A stretch of DNA of 64,000 bases from an uncultured Bacteroidia bacterium (GCA_903907075.1 CAIVMQ010000111.1:1-64000); one strand, 5' to 3'. Counted from the first letter of the stretch, positions 1-8,058 are shown. The notes: generated from the letters alone by a model not told the origin. Made by a program: numbers and translations.

Positions 1-43
1 CCATCGCGTGCCCCTCGAGGACTCCGTCGAGCTGTTCACCCTG

Positions 44-126
44 GACGAGGGCACGAGGGGACGAGGGGGCGACGGAACGAAGGAACGAGGGGGCAAGGGG
101 GCGAGGGGACGAGGGGACGAGGGGAG
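44..126. repeat. G-rich purine tract of degenerate acgagggg units
   Basis: The tract is built from degenerate 8-10 base units of the form acgaggg(g), with at least six runs of three to five G separated by 3-6 bases. The composition is unlike the AT-rich DNA that follows from position 130. Runs like this can form a G-quadruplex, but that is inference. An open frame passes through it into the antitoxin gene, yielding only Gly/Arg-rich low complexity, so I treat it as non-coding. Confidence 0.7.
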
Positions 127-200
127 ATATAAAAAAGTAAGGTGCAAGGCAATGAGATTCCGACCTGTTTTGATTTCTGACATTTATTTTAACTTTTTAT

Positions 201-208
201 TATCTTTG
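201..208 (+). promoter_or_regulatory. -7 promoter element before the antitoxin gene
   Basis: TATCTTTG matches the Bacteroidota -7 consensus TAnnTTTG. It lies 16 bases before the ATG at 224, implying a very short leader, and argues for that start rather than an upstream one. I see no well-spaced -33 TTG. Confidence 0.6.
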
Positions 209-223
209 AGAAAACATTGTACC

Positions 224-472
224 ATGACAGTTTCTGATTTAAAACTTAAGCTTTTTCGCCAGATCGACACCCTTGAAAAGAGCAAGCTTGAGGAGGTTTA
301 TGGCGTTTTGATTAATTACTTAAATGGACAAAATGATATTTCTGAATGGGGAAAATTATCCGATAATCAAAAAAGTGGAATTCTTGATGCTATTGGAGAA
401 TTAGAAGCAGGTAAAGGAATCCCTAATAACGCAGTACTGGATAAATTCCGTAAGAAATATTCCAATGTCTAA
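224..472 (+). CDS. Antitoxin of a RelE/ParE-type toxin-antitoxin pair
   Basis: This 82-residue acidic and basic helical protein begins MTVSDLKLKL and ends KFRKKYSNV. It resembles the small addiction-module antitoxins that Bacteroidota encode directly before RelE/ParE toxins, which bind the toxin and repress their own promoter. The frame stays open upstream to position 8, but that extension crosses the G-rich tract and starts before a consensus -7 element at 201-208, so I chose the ATG at 224. The stop overlaps the ATG of the next gene by 8 bases, typical of such pairs. The downstream toxin is broken, so this antitoxin may no longer have a partner. Family assignment rests on context and general resemblance. 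Confidence 0.7.
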   Translation: MTVSDLKLKLFRQIDTLEKSKLEEVYGVLINYLNGQNDISEWGKLSDNQKSGILDAIGELEAGKGIPNNAVLDKFRKKYSNV

Positions 473-764
473 ACAGATTGTCTGGTCACCTTCAGCTGAA
501 AGTGATTTTGCCAATATACTTGAATACCTATAGGAAAACTGGGAGGAACGAGTTACCAATCAATTCATTGATTTAACAGAAAGTATTCTGAAACAAATTT
601 CAATAAATCCCAGACAATTTCCCCTTATTCACAAAAAGCATAAAATCAGAAAGTGCGTCATAACAAAGCATAATACATTGTTTTATCGAGAAAGTAATTC
701 CCAAGTTGATCTACTTCGAATTTATGACACCAGACAAGATCCCAATACCTTGAAATTTAAATAA
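465..764 (+). pseudogene. RelE/ParE-type toxin, interrupted by one in-frame stop
   Basis: From the ATG at 465 the frame reads MSKQIVWSPSAESDFANILEYL, then TAG at 531-533 (codon 23), then continues open to TAA at 762-764. The rest includes ENWEERVTNQFIDLTESI, INPRQFPLI and a C-terminal LLRIYDTRQDP. This is the usual layout of RelE/ParE superfamily toxins of about 99 residues: N-terminal beta strand and two helices, then the RxFP and F/L-R-IYDTRQ strands. Only one base change (for example CAG or GAG to TAG) is needed to restore it. The N-terminal fragment of 22 residues cannot form the fold. It is either recently inactivated, carries a sequencing error, or is read through. Confidence 0.8.
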
Positions 765-1072
765 TACCCATGCACCTAACAGCAACCTACCCGCAACCAG
801 GGTTCAGTTGCTCTCCATAAAAGAAATTATAAAAATTAAATTATTACACCAACGAAAATTAGCCTCAAAATCCCTGCCAGCGCGTAGCTGCCAACCGATA
901 TGCGATACAGTAATTATACAAACCAACGATTACAATGCCTAAAGATGAAGAATCCTTGGGATAAACAATCCCCTTTAAGCTCCGCAAGGTGCTCCGTCGG
1001 CTGACGGATAGGCAACCCAGAGTAAGCAAGGCCTTGAATAAAACCGAAAACAGAAAGTAAGTCATTTGCCGT
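765..1072. other. Non-coding stretch with REP-like hairpins
   Basis: No credible gene is present. Two adjacent perfect hairpins are seen: GGGAT-aaaca-ATCCC at 958-972 and TCCGTC-ggct-GACGGA at 993-1008, the second flanked by the imperfect direct repeat gctccgcaaggtgctcc (979-995). The stretch 860-1050 looks like a structured intergenic repeat of the REP/BIME kind. Short open frames here run through the hairpins and have no protein-like features. Confidence 0.5.
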
Positions 1073-1200
1073 GCACAGCCCTGGGATCATGCAATATAAC
1101 GCCTGCACAGACCTGGGATCATCCGATATAACGCTTGCGCAACCCCATGATTATGGAATAAAGCACTTGCGCAACCCCGGGATAATCGAATCGATAAAAT
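1073..1200. repeat. Four-copy degenerate 32-bp tandem repeat
   Basis: Four consecutive 32-base units fill 1073-1104, 1105-1136, 1137-1168 and 1169-1200. Each begins gc(a/g)ca(g/a) followed by a C-rich block and a ggatcat-like core. Copies 1 and 2 are nearly identical (4 differences); copies 3 and 4 share gcgcaacccc and are more diverged. There are no unique spacers, so it is not a CRISPR. The array ends two bases before the radA stop codon on the minus strand. Confidence 0.85.
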
Positions 1201-1202
1201 AG

Positions 1203-2558
1203 TTAAGAGAACAATGTGCGGATCATTTTCTCCACACGATCGATTTGATGGATCTTAATCTCAAAACGCCTAAAGTCTACTCCCTTGTTGTACTTCGACA
1301 GGTAAATCTCTTTAAAACCCAGTTTCTGGGCCTCTGCAATGCGTTGTTCAATGCGATTAACCGGTCTGATCTCTCCTGTAAGGCCTACTTCGCCGGCAAA
1401 AGCTAGTTGCTTATCAATAGCGACATCAAAATTTGAAGATAAGATTGCGGCAATAACAGCCAGATCCATCGCAGGATCATCGACACGCAGTCCACCCGCG
1501 ATATTTAGAAAGACATCTTTAGTCATCAACTTAAACCCGGCGCGTTTCTCCAGAACGGCTAAAAGCATATTCATGCGGCGTAAGTCGAAGCCGGTGGCCG
1601 AGCGTTGCGGATTGCCATAGGCGGCGGAGCTAACCAGAGCCTGAACTTCAATAAGAAAGGAACGCATCCCCTCCATCGTTGCAGCCGTAGCTGTTCCGCT
1701 TAACCCATCGTCGTGTGAGGAGAGCAACATTTCAGAAGGGTTATTAACCTCATGCAAGCCATCCTGACGCATCTCGAAAATTCCCAACTCTGAAGTAGAA
1801 CCAAAACGGTTCTTTATAGAACGTAAGATACGAAACAAGTAATTCCGGTCACCTTCAAACTGAAGTACCGTATCCACAATATGTTCAAGCACCTTAGGTC
1901 CCGCCAGACTCCCCTCCTTATTGATATGACCAATAAGGATAACAGCAATCTGTTTGAGCTTGGCAACTTTCATAATCCCGACAGTACATTCGCGGATCTG
2001 TGTAACACTTCCGGGCGACGATTCAGCCAACTCGGTCGAGACTGTCTGTATGGAATCGATAATCACTAAATCGGGTTTTTCGTTTTCTAAATGAGATAGA
2101 ATATTCTCGAGTGAGGTCTCACACAAAAAAAGACACGACGTTTGATCTCCCTTTAAACGGTTAGCACGCATTTTAAGCTGCTGCAGGCTCTCCTCGCCTG
2201 AAATATATAATACTTTAAGATGAGAAAGCGTTAATGCCACCTGAAGGATCAATGTCGATTTCCCAATACCGGGTTCACCACCGAGCAGAATCATACCACC
2301 AGGCACTAATCCACCCCCTGTTACGCGATCGAACTCCGAATTACCAGTTACGATACGCTCCTGCTGATCGAGCTTAATCTCGGCAAGCAATAGCGGCTTT
2401 ATATCGGTTTTTGAGAGTAAAGTAGTGCCAGACTTCCTTTCAGCAATAATCTCCTCCAAAACAGTATTCCATTCACCGCAAACGTTACATTTGCCGACCC
2501 ATTTAGGAGATTGGGCACCACAACTCTGACAAACATAAACCGTTTTAGTCTTAGACAC
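1203..2558 (-). CDS. radA: DNA repair protein RadA/Sms
   Basis: RadA is a RecA-like ATPase that helps process recombination intermediates by driving branch migration. The 451-residue protein has the full domain set: an N-terminal C4 zinc finger (C10, C13, C24, C27), a Walker A GGEPGIGKST at about 93-102, the RadA signature KNRFGST in the middle, and a C-terminal Lon-protease-like domain lacking proteolytic function. The length is normal for the family (about 450-460). It is the last gene of a minus-strand run panC-panD-radA, 37 bases after the panD stop, so it is probably co-transcribed with pantothenate genes. A 32-bp tandem repeat lies immediately beyond its stop. Confidence 0.97.
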   Translation of the reverse strand: MSKTKTVYVCQSCGAQSPKWVGKCNVCGEWNTVLEEIIAERKSGTTLLSKTDIKPLLLAEIKLDQQERIVTGNSEFDRVTGGGLVPGGMILLGGEPGIGKSTLILQVALTLSHLKVLYISGEESLQQLKMRANRLKGDQTSCLFLCETSLENILSHLENEKPDLVIIDSIQTVSTELAESSPGSVTQIRECTVGIMKVAKLKQIAVILIGHINKEGSLAGPKVLEHIVDTVLQFEGDRNYLFRILRSIKNRFGSTSELGIFEMRQDGLHEVNNPSEMLLSSHDDGLSGTATAATMEGMRSFLIEVQALVSSAAYGNPQRSATGFDLRRMNMLLAVLEKRAGFKLMTKDVFLNIAGGLRVDDPAMDLAVIAAILSSNFDVAIDKQLAFAGEVGLTGEIRPVNRIEQRIAEAQKLGFKEIYLSKYNKGVDFRRFEIKIHQIDRVEKMIRTLFS

Positions 2559-2595
2559 CGTTAAAAACTATTAGAAAGTGAGACTTACTGATGCG

Positions 2596-2946
2596 TTAAA
2601 TTAATCGGTTGGTTTGTGTATCGGGGAAAATAATCCGCGGTTTAAAAAGCTTAGCCTCTTCAAAATCCATCGTAGCATAAGAGACAATAATAACCACATC
2701 GCCCACAGAAACCTTTCTAGCGGCAGGTCCATTCAAAATCACTTCGCCAGAAGCGCGTTCACCGCGGATGACATACGTATCGAGTCTCTCTCCGTTATTA
2801 AGGTTGACAACCTGCACCTTTTCATTTTCGATAAGGTTAGCGGCATCCATTAAATCTTCATCAAGCGTGATACTGCCCACATACTGAAGATCTGCTCCGG
2901 TAACGGTAACCTGATGAATTTTGGATTTACAAACTTCTATAAACAT
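2596..2946 (-). CDS. panD: Aspartate 1-decarboxylase
   Basis: PanD decarboxylates L-aspartate to beta-alanine for pantothenate synthesis. The proenzyme cleaves itself at a Gly-Ser bond to create a pyruvoyl cofactor; here the site is G24-S25 in [10 protein letters not shown], and the conserved Lys9 is present in [12 protein letters not shown] chose the ATG at 2944-2946, giving 116 residues, because it matches the family N-terminus exactly; a 12-residue upstream extension would overlap panC. The start lies 4 bases after the panC stop at 2951, indicating translational coupling. The product supplies the beta-alanine used by PanC. Confidence 0.96.
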   Translation of the reverse strand: MFIEVCKSKIHQVTVTGADLQYVGSITLDEDLMDAANLIENEKVQVVNLNNGERLDTYVIRGERASGEVILNGPAARKVSVGDVVIIVSYATMDFEEAKLFKPRIIFPDTQTNRLI

Positions 2947-2950
2947 GCTT

Positions 2951-3802
2951 TTAAGCGTTAATGTTAAAAATAAGGTTGTCAATAAGTCGCACTTTACCAG
3001 CGTAGACAGCGATACATCCCACCTTTATTCCGGGATCATCCCAACTCTTTACAGATATAAGGGTAGAACTATTAACAATATCGAAATACTCAACTTTTAA
3101 TAGCGCCTTCCGATTTATCTGGTTAATCACAAACTCCTTTACCTCAGCTACAGAAAGCAGCAAAGCCCGATCTTGCGCCTCCAGTAAGGTTTTATAGATC
3201 TCGGGAGCCACATTCCGATAGTGCTCCGTGAGCAATTTATTACGAGAACTCATGGCTAAGCCATCGGTTTCACGAATAATATCGCAAGCTACAATTTCTA
3301 TTGGAACATTCAATTGCCTCACGAGGGCATTAACAACAGCCAATTGTTGAAAGTCCTTCTTGCCAAAAAAAGCACTAGAAGGATTAACAATAGAAAAAAG
3401 CCTACTAACAACCTGCGCCACTCCATTAAAATGTCCGGGGCGGAAGGCCCCTTCCATAACCGTTTCGAGAACGCCGAAATCGAATTGACGAGTATCGGCA
3501 GTGGGATAAATCTCATGCACAGCAGGTAAAAAAAGAAAATCACAACCTCGATCTGCAAGCATCAACTGGTCTGCCTCCATTGTTCTCGGGTAATTTACCA
3601 GATCATTCGGATCATTAAATTGATTGGGATTCACAAAGATCGAAACGACAACGCAATCACAAGCTAATTTGGCTTGATCAACCAGTGAAAGATGTCCTTC
3701 GTGTAAAGCGCCCATTGTTGGAACAAACCCAATTTTTGAACCCTTTGCCCGCTCAAGATTTAGCGCAACCTGTAATGCCGAAATAGTCGAAAAAAGCTCC
3801 AT
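2951..3802 (-). CDS. panC: Pantothenate synthetase (pantoate-beta-alanine ligase)
   Basis: PanC joins pantoate and beta-alanine with ATP hydrolysis to AMP, in the cytoplasm. The 283-residue length is typical. The ATP-binding HxGH motif lies in [11 protein letters not shown] (H34, H37), and the later motifs [10 protein letters not shown] and the KMSKS-like MSSRN are intact. It heads the panC-panD-radA operon. No panB is in this window. A consensus -7 element lies on the minus strand at 3846-3853. The gene is divergent from the GT5-like gene starting at 3946. Confidence 0.97.
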   Translation of the reverse strand: MELFSTISALQVALNLERAKGSKIGFVPTMGALHEGHLSLVDQAKLACDCVVVSIFVNPNQFNDPNDLVNYPRTMEADQLMLADRGCDFLFLPAVHEIYPTADTRQFDFGVLETVMEGAFRPGHFNGVAQVVSRLFSIVNPSSAFFGKKDFQQLAVVNALVRQLNVPIEIVACDIIRETDGLAMSSRNKLLTEHYRNVAPEIYKTLLEAQDRALLLSVAEVKEFVINQINRKALLKVEYFDIVNSSTLISVKSWDDPGIKVGCIAVYAGKVRLIDNLIFNINA

Positions 3803-3845
3803 TGATTATTAGAAACAGCCTGCAAAGTAACAAAATATATGAACA

Positions 3846-3853
3846 CAAAGATA
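3846..3853 (-). promoter_or_regulatory. -7 promoter element of the panC operon
   Basis: On the minus strand the sequence is TATCTTTG, a perfect match to TAnnTTTG, 44 bases before the panC ATG. A second weaker match (TTACTTTG) lies closer, around 3817-3824. No good -33 element was found. Confidence 0.55.
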
Positions 3854-3916
3854 GGAACATGAAGATCGTTAAAAAATACTATGGCTCAAATGAGTGAATA
3901 TTCAGTATTTTTTATA

Positions 3917-3924
3917 TATTTTTG
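3917..3924 (+). promoter_or_regulatory. -7 promoter element of the GT5-like gene
   Basis: TATTTTTG matches TAnnTTTG and lies 22 bases before the ATG at 3946. It sits back to back with the panC promoter. Confidence 0.5.
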
Positions 3925-3945
3925 CAAAATATTTAAGTTGTGGTA

Positions 3946-4746
3946 ATGGAAAAAATGAAGGTTTTATTTATCTCGCAGGAAATCGCGCCTTACTTACCTG
4001 AATCAGAGATTTCTGAAATCGGAAGGTATCTTCCGCAGGGGATTCAGGAGAGAGGGAAAGAGATACGGACCTTTATGCCTCGATTTGGATGTGTTAACGA
4101 ACGTCGCAACCAGCTTCATGAGGTGATCAGACTCTCGGGTATGAACCTGGTTATTAACGACAATGACCATCCGTTGATAATCAAAGTAGCCTCCATTCAG
4201 GCTGCCCGTATGCAGGTCTATTTCATTGATAATGAAGACTATTTTCAACGGAAATTTGGAACTTCAAATGATGAGGGTGTTGAGTTTGAGGATAACGACG
4301 AGCGGGCAATATTCTTTGCACGTGGAGTTCTTGAAACAGTAATTAAACTAAGATGGTCTCCTGATATTATCCACTGTCATGGCTGGTTTACCGGAATGGT
4401 TCCTCTATTTGTTAAAAAAACATACAAAGACAATCCCCTATTTGCAAATACAAAAATCATCTATTCAGTCTACAACGATCAGTTTAATACTACGTTAAAC
4501 GGGAATATGGCAGCGAAGATTGCCGAAGATGGGATAGATATAAACGAAATTGCGGTACTTAAAGAGCCAAGTTTTGTAAATTTAAGCAAGCTGGCTATTG
4601 ACTATTCTGATGCCACCATAAAAGGGAGCGAAACCATTAATGCCGATCTGGAGACCTATATGAAGGATTCAAAGAAGCCTTTTCTGGATTATCAGACAAA
4701 GGAGAGTTACATAGATTCCTACTTCGATTTTTACAATACTTTTTAA
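3946..4746 (+). CDS. Glycogen/starch synthase-like N-terminal domain protein (GT5-like)
   Basis: The 266-residue protein starts MEKMKVLFISQEIAPYLPES and keeps recognisable features of the N-terminal Rossmann domain of GT5 glycogen synthases: MKVLFISQEIAP at the start, DNDERAIFFARGVLE, and PDIIHCHGWFTG near residue 140. It ends before the C-terminal nucleotide-sugar-binding domain, so it is about half of a normal glycogen synthase (about 480 residues). The KxGGL-type substrate loop is changed to ESEIS, so full synthase activity is doubtful. Similar short proteins occur in other Bacteroidales beside a surface lipoprotein, as here. A GTG six bases upstream is possible, but ATG at 3946 fits the spacing to the -7 element. 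Confidence 0.8.
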   Translation: MEKMKVLFISQEIAPYLPESEISEIGRYLPQGIQERGKEIRTFMPRFGCVNERRNQLHEVIRLSGMNLVINDNDHPLIIKVASIQAARMQVYFIDNEDYFQRKFGTSNDEGVEFEDNDERAIFFARGVLETVIKLRWSPDIIHCHGWFTGMVPLFVKKTYKDNPLFANTKIIYSVYNDQFNTTLNGNMAAKIAEDGIDINEIAVLKEPSFVNLSKLAIDYSDATIKGSETINADLETYMKDSKKPFLDYQTKESYIDSYFDFYNTF

Positions 4747-4755
4747 TCTATCGGC

Positions 4756-6618
4756 TTGGCAAATAAAATTCTCCTTCTGGTTCTAATTATCATTGGGTAT
4801 CTCTCCTTTTTTACCTCTTGCGCAAATATCGGGATGCCCTCGGGAGGATTAAAAGATACCATACCTCCCTATATCGTTAATAGCACACCAGCCAACAACG
4901 AGCTAAATTTTAAAGATCAAAAGGTTAAACTTACATTCAATGAGTTTGTAATCGTAGAAGGTCTGAATGAAAAGTTTATCACCTCTCCACCAACGACTAA
5001 AAGACCAATATTCCGGACTAAAGGGAAATCACTAATCGTTGATCTTAACGAGAAGCTAGTCCCCAATGTAACCTATTCGCTCGATTTTAAGGATGGTGTA
5101 TCGGATAACAATGAAAAGAATCCGTTGCGCAATTTAAGGTTGGCTTTTTCAACAGGTCCCATTTTTGATTCGCTAAGGATTGTTGGATTTGTTAAGGATG
5201 CCTTCAACCTTGAACCAATCAAAAACACCTATATTCTGTTATATCGAGGCACTTCAGACACTTTAGTCTACACGACCAAACCTGACTTTGTAGCCAAAAC
5301 GGATAGGCAAGGTTTTTTTGCAGTGACAAATTTGCCGGCAGATACTTTTCAAATCTACGGGCTAAATACATCAGGAAGCAATCTTAAATACACCACAGGA
5401 GTGGACTCTATTGCCTTCTATGGCAGCCGAATATTCCCTTCAGCAAAGTTTATACCAGCTAAAGATACCACTTATTCACTATCCGATACCTTGGTCGTAG
5501 TTGGCAGAACTCGATTTTCGCCCGATCCACTATACTTGCTCCGCTTTGGAGAGCCCTATTTTGACCTGAGGCTCGATAAATACCTGCACCCTACGCGCAA
5601 ACGTATCGAACTGATATTTACACAATCAGTAGCCGACACGTTTAACATTGAACCAATTAATTTCCAGGCTAAACCAGGATGGAGATATACCGAGATCTCA
5701 GCAAAGTCAGACTCTGTGCGAATCTGGCTTACCGATTCGATGGACTATAAAAAAGATACCCTTATCTTTAAAATTACCTATCTGCAGCAAGACAGCCTAA
5801 AAGAGTTTTACGCCAAAAATGATACAATACGTCTGTTCTATTCGGATGTCGTAAAACCAACAAAAAATAAGCGAAAAGAACGTATTAAAATAGAGAAGGA
5901 AAATGGCGCTATCCTTATGAATACGAATATCAGGCCAGGTTTTGATCCTTTTAAAACAATAACCCTCGAATCACCAGAGCCGATAGAGTCATTCGATAGT
6001 TGCATGGTGGCAATCTTTGAAAAGGGCGATTCAGTATATAGCCCTATTAGCTATAAAGTAGTGGCAGATTCAGTGAACAAAAGGAAATACAGCTTCATCT
6101 ATCCTTGGAAGTTCGCCACTAGCTATAAAGTAAAGATTGATTCGGCTGCCATTCAAACTATTTACTGTCTCGATTCAAAAGAGATACAGACAGAGTTCAA
6201 AACTCAGGAGGAGGAACACTACGGGAAAATAATCCTCAATGTGACCAATGTGACCGTTCCTACGATAATACAATTACTTGCAGATGATAAAAAAGAGAGT
6301 GTTATTCAGTCTATTCCAATTACCCAATCAGGAGAGATAACCTTTAAATTTCTCGAGCCCCAGAAATATCTTATAAAAGCACTGTTTGACCGAAATAATA
6401 ACGGCCAATGGGACTCAGGAAATCTAAAGGAGAGAATTCCTCCTGAAGAGGTAATGTATTATTTAAGCGTAGTAAAAGTCCGCTCTAACTGGGATATAAA
6501 AGATTCCTGGGCATTACCAACGCAGCCGATATTCAGCAAAAAGATTATTGACGAAGAGCTTGAAGCACAAAAATTAAAAGATAAACAGAAGAGTCTTAAA
6601 AAGAAATCTGCCTTTTAA
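4756..6618 (+). CDS. Ig-like domain lipoprotein (SbsA-type Ig-like, Big_5)
   Basis: The gene encodes 620 residues with a lipoprotein signal: a hydrophobic stretch then LSFFTSCAN, with Cys22 as the acylated residue, so it is probably anchored in the outer membrane. The following PPYIVNSTPANN and VKLTFNEFV match the start of a bacterial Ig-like domain (Big_5) ending LRLAFSTG near residue 133. The rest is beta-rich without a recognised domain, and a lysine-rich tail closes it. The start is TTG at 4756; no ATG lies between it and the lipobox, so the TTG is required for export. It starts 10 bases after the GT5-like gene and is likely co-transcribed. Confidence 0.85.
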   Translation: MANKILLLVLIIIGYLSFFTSCANIGMPSGGLKDTIPPYIVNSTPANNELNFKDQKVKLTFNEFVIVEGLNEKFITSPPTTKRPIFRTKGKSLIVDLNEKLVPNVTYSLDFKDGVSDNNEKNPLRNLRLAFSTGPIFDSLRIVGFVKDAFNLEPIKNTYILLYRGTSDTLVYTTKPDFVAKTDRQGFFAVTNLPADTFQIYGLNTSGSNLKYTTGVDSIAFYGSRIFPSAKFIPAKDTTYSLSDTLVVVGRTRFSPDPLYLLRFGEPYFDLRLDKYLHPTRKRIELIFTQSVADTFNIEPINFQAKPGWRYTEISAKSDSVRIWLTDSMDYKKDTLIFKITYLQQDSLKEFYAKNDTIRLFYSDVVKPTKNKRKERIKIEKENGAILMNTNIRPGFDPFKTITLESPEPIESFDSCMVAIFEKGDSVYSPISYKVVADSVNKRKYSFIYPWKFATSYKVKIDSAAIQTIYCLDSKEIQTEFKTQEEEHYGKIILNVTNVTVPTIIQLLADDKKESVIQSIPITQSGEITFKFLEPQKYLIKALFDRNNNGQWDSGNLKERIPPEEVMYYLSVVKVRSNWDIKDSWALPTQPIFSKKIIDEELEAQKLKDKQKSLKKKSAF

Positions 6619-6699
6619 AATCTTCGATACTAAAACAACCGGTAAGGCATCGCCAGTTGTGTGATTTTTAAGATGCCCTCACTTAATGAAAACTAGATT

Positions 6700-6987
6700 A
6701 TGGCAACTTTACGACGCTTAAAAAAAGAGATTGGGTTTATGTCATCACAACTAATTGGTGATTGCATCGATATTCTTGAGACATTTGACGACAAAAAAGA
6801 GACCACCGTTTTATCGATTATCGAGGAAGCTATTACACTTAACAATACGATGCTCGACCGCGCATGTCATCCCGATGGAAAAGACAATCCGAAACTGGTC
6901 AAAAAACAGTATAGACAGATAAAGATAGATTTCATTCAGGGCCTTGACAAGGCTTATGAAAAGCTTGAAACGCTGATTAAAAAATGA
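6700..6987 (+). CDS. Small conserved-type protein of unknown function
   Basis: This 95-residue protein starts MATLRRLKKEIGFMSSQLIGDCIDIL and is predicted to be entirely alpha-helical, highly charged and soluble. I see no signal peptide, membrane segment or metal site. It contains CID and a central LDRACHPDGKDNPK turn. The codon pattern and clean start make it a believable gene. I do not recognise the family. It is separated from the lipoprotein gene by 81 bases and is convergent with mntP, the pair being divided by a hairpin. Confidence 0.75.
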   Translation: MATLRRLKKEIGFMSSQLIGDCIDILETFDDKKETTVLSIIEEAITLNNTMLDRACHPDGKDNPKLVKKQYRQIKIDFIQGLDKAYEKLETLIKK

Positions 6988-6990
6988 CTC

Positions 6991-7029
6991 ATTAGCCCTG
7001 GCAGTTGGTATAACATTGTCGGGGCTAAT
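6991..7029. terminator. Hairpin between convergent genes, probable mntP terminator
   Basis: ATTAGCCC (6991-6998) and GGGCTAAT (7022-7029) are perfect 8-base arms. On the minus strand the stem is followed within a few bases by a run of six T, fitting a terminator for mntP; the plus-strand side lacks a T run. Confidence 0.6.
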
Positions 7030-7042
7030 CACCGTTATAACA

Positions 7043-7612
7043 CTAAACTACTGTTCCAAGATGTTGCAGTAGAATTCGTATTCCAATACCGATCAAAATA
7101 ACGCCGCCCAACAGCTCTATTTTAGGTCCGATCGTTCTGCCCAGGTCTTTTCCAATTCGAATACCCAGCATTGCCAATACGAAGGTTACAAGGGCAATAA
7201 TCACTGCTCCGATCAGGATGTTACCCGCAGAAGCGAGGGCATAAGAAAATCCCACAACTAAAGCATCAATACTTGTTGCCAACGACAGGGTTAAGATATG
7301 ATTCCAGGAATAAATAACCTCATTGGGATTGCTATTTCGGCTATGAAAGCTACGCAATGCCATTTTACTGCCTAGGAACAGAAGAAGGGAAAAGGCAATC
7401 CAATGATCGATCGTATGGACATAATCCTTAATTTCGGAACCCATTATCCAACCTAAAATGGGCAATAATCCTTGAAAAAAAGCGAGGAAAAAAGCAATTC
7501 TTACCGCATTAAAAAAAGAAATCTTCTGCTCCGAAAGTCCACACCCCACTGAAACAGCAAAACTATCCATTGAGAGCCCAAGCGCCAGAATTAAAACGGT
7601 GAGTAAGTCCAT
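7043..7612 (-). CDS. mntP: Manganese efflux pump MntP
   Basis: MntP exports Mn(II) across the inner membrane and protects against manganese stress. The 189-residue protein has six predicted membrane helices arranged as two homologous halves. Each half carries the conserved acidic motif: GLSMDSFAVSVGCG near residue 13 and SIDALVVGFSYA near residue 115. Length and motifs are typical. No riboswitch-like leader (yybP type) was recognised in the 30 bases separating it from exbD, so it may be transcribed with exbB-exbD or from a promoter inside exbD. Confidence 0.93.
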   Translation of the reverse strand: MDLLTVLILALGLSMDSFAVSVGCGLSEQKISFFNAVRIAFFLAFFQGLLPILGWIMGSEIKDYVHTIDHWIAFSLLLFLGSKMALRSFHSRNSNPNEVIYSWNHILTLSLATSIDALVVGFSYALASAGNILIGAVIIALVTFVLAMLGIRIGKDLGRTIGPKIELLGGVILIGIGIRILLQHLGTVV

Positions 7613-7642
7613 CGGAGAAATTAAGCCAAAAAGATAAATTAG

Positions 7643-8056
7643 TTAGTTGGACTTATCTTTTCGTGTAGTGGCCAATACCATCTTCATTTCAACCTTACTC
7701 CCAATTTGTAAGACATCGATTAATGATTGAACGGCAATGGCATTATCACATCGTACAATAGCATGTACTTCAGCATTCTCCTTCTTCTCTTTGCGCAAAG
7801 CAGGTTCGATGTCGAGAAACTGAACCTGTTTATTATTGATATAATATTTTAAGTCTTTGGTTACTGAGATAGCAACCTCTTTCGGCGGTTTGTTCATCGA
7901 TTGAGTCTGATTCGCCTGAGGGAGCATCAATTTAATGGTCCCGGGAGTAATCATTGTTGAGGCAATAAGGAAGAACAACATCAAAAAAAACATGATATCA
8001 CTAAATGAATTTGAGAAGATCTCAAAATCATGTTTTTTAGCCCGTCTGAAATTCAT
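7643..8056 (-). CDS. exbD: ExbD/TolR-family energy transducer
   Basis: ExbD-type proteins form, with ExbB, the proton-driven motor that powers TonB-dependent transport. The protein has 137 residues: a short cytoplasmic N-terminus, one membrane helix (about 18-36, containing SDIMFFLMLFFLIAST) with the essential Asp before the helix core, and a periplasmic domain. Its start lies 2 bases from the exbB stop, so the two are coupled. Only exbB and exbD are here; no tonB is seen in the window. Four TonB-dependent-type transport genes are represented by the SusC protein in this window, a plausible client. Confidence 0.92.
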   Translation of the reverse strand: MNFRRAKKHDFEIFSNSFSDIMFFLMLFFLIASTMITPGTIKLMLPQANQTQSMNKPPKEVAISVTKDLKYYINNKQVQFLDIEPALRKEKKENAEVHAIVRCDNAIAVQSLIDVLQIGSKVEMKMVLATTRKDKSN

Positions 8057-8058
8057 AC

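Noticed and set aside
8-223. N-terminal extension of the antitoxin frame through the G-rich tract
   Set aside because: It is Gly/Arg low complexity, lies upstream of a consensus -7 element, and the family starts at the ATG at 224.
865-1108. Two short minus-strand open frames
   Set aside because: They run through REP-like hairpins and the tandem repeat, overlap each other and show no protein-like features.
1073-1200. Possible CRISPR array
   Set aside because: The 32-bp units are contiguous with no unique spacers and no cas genes.
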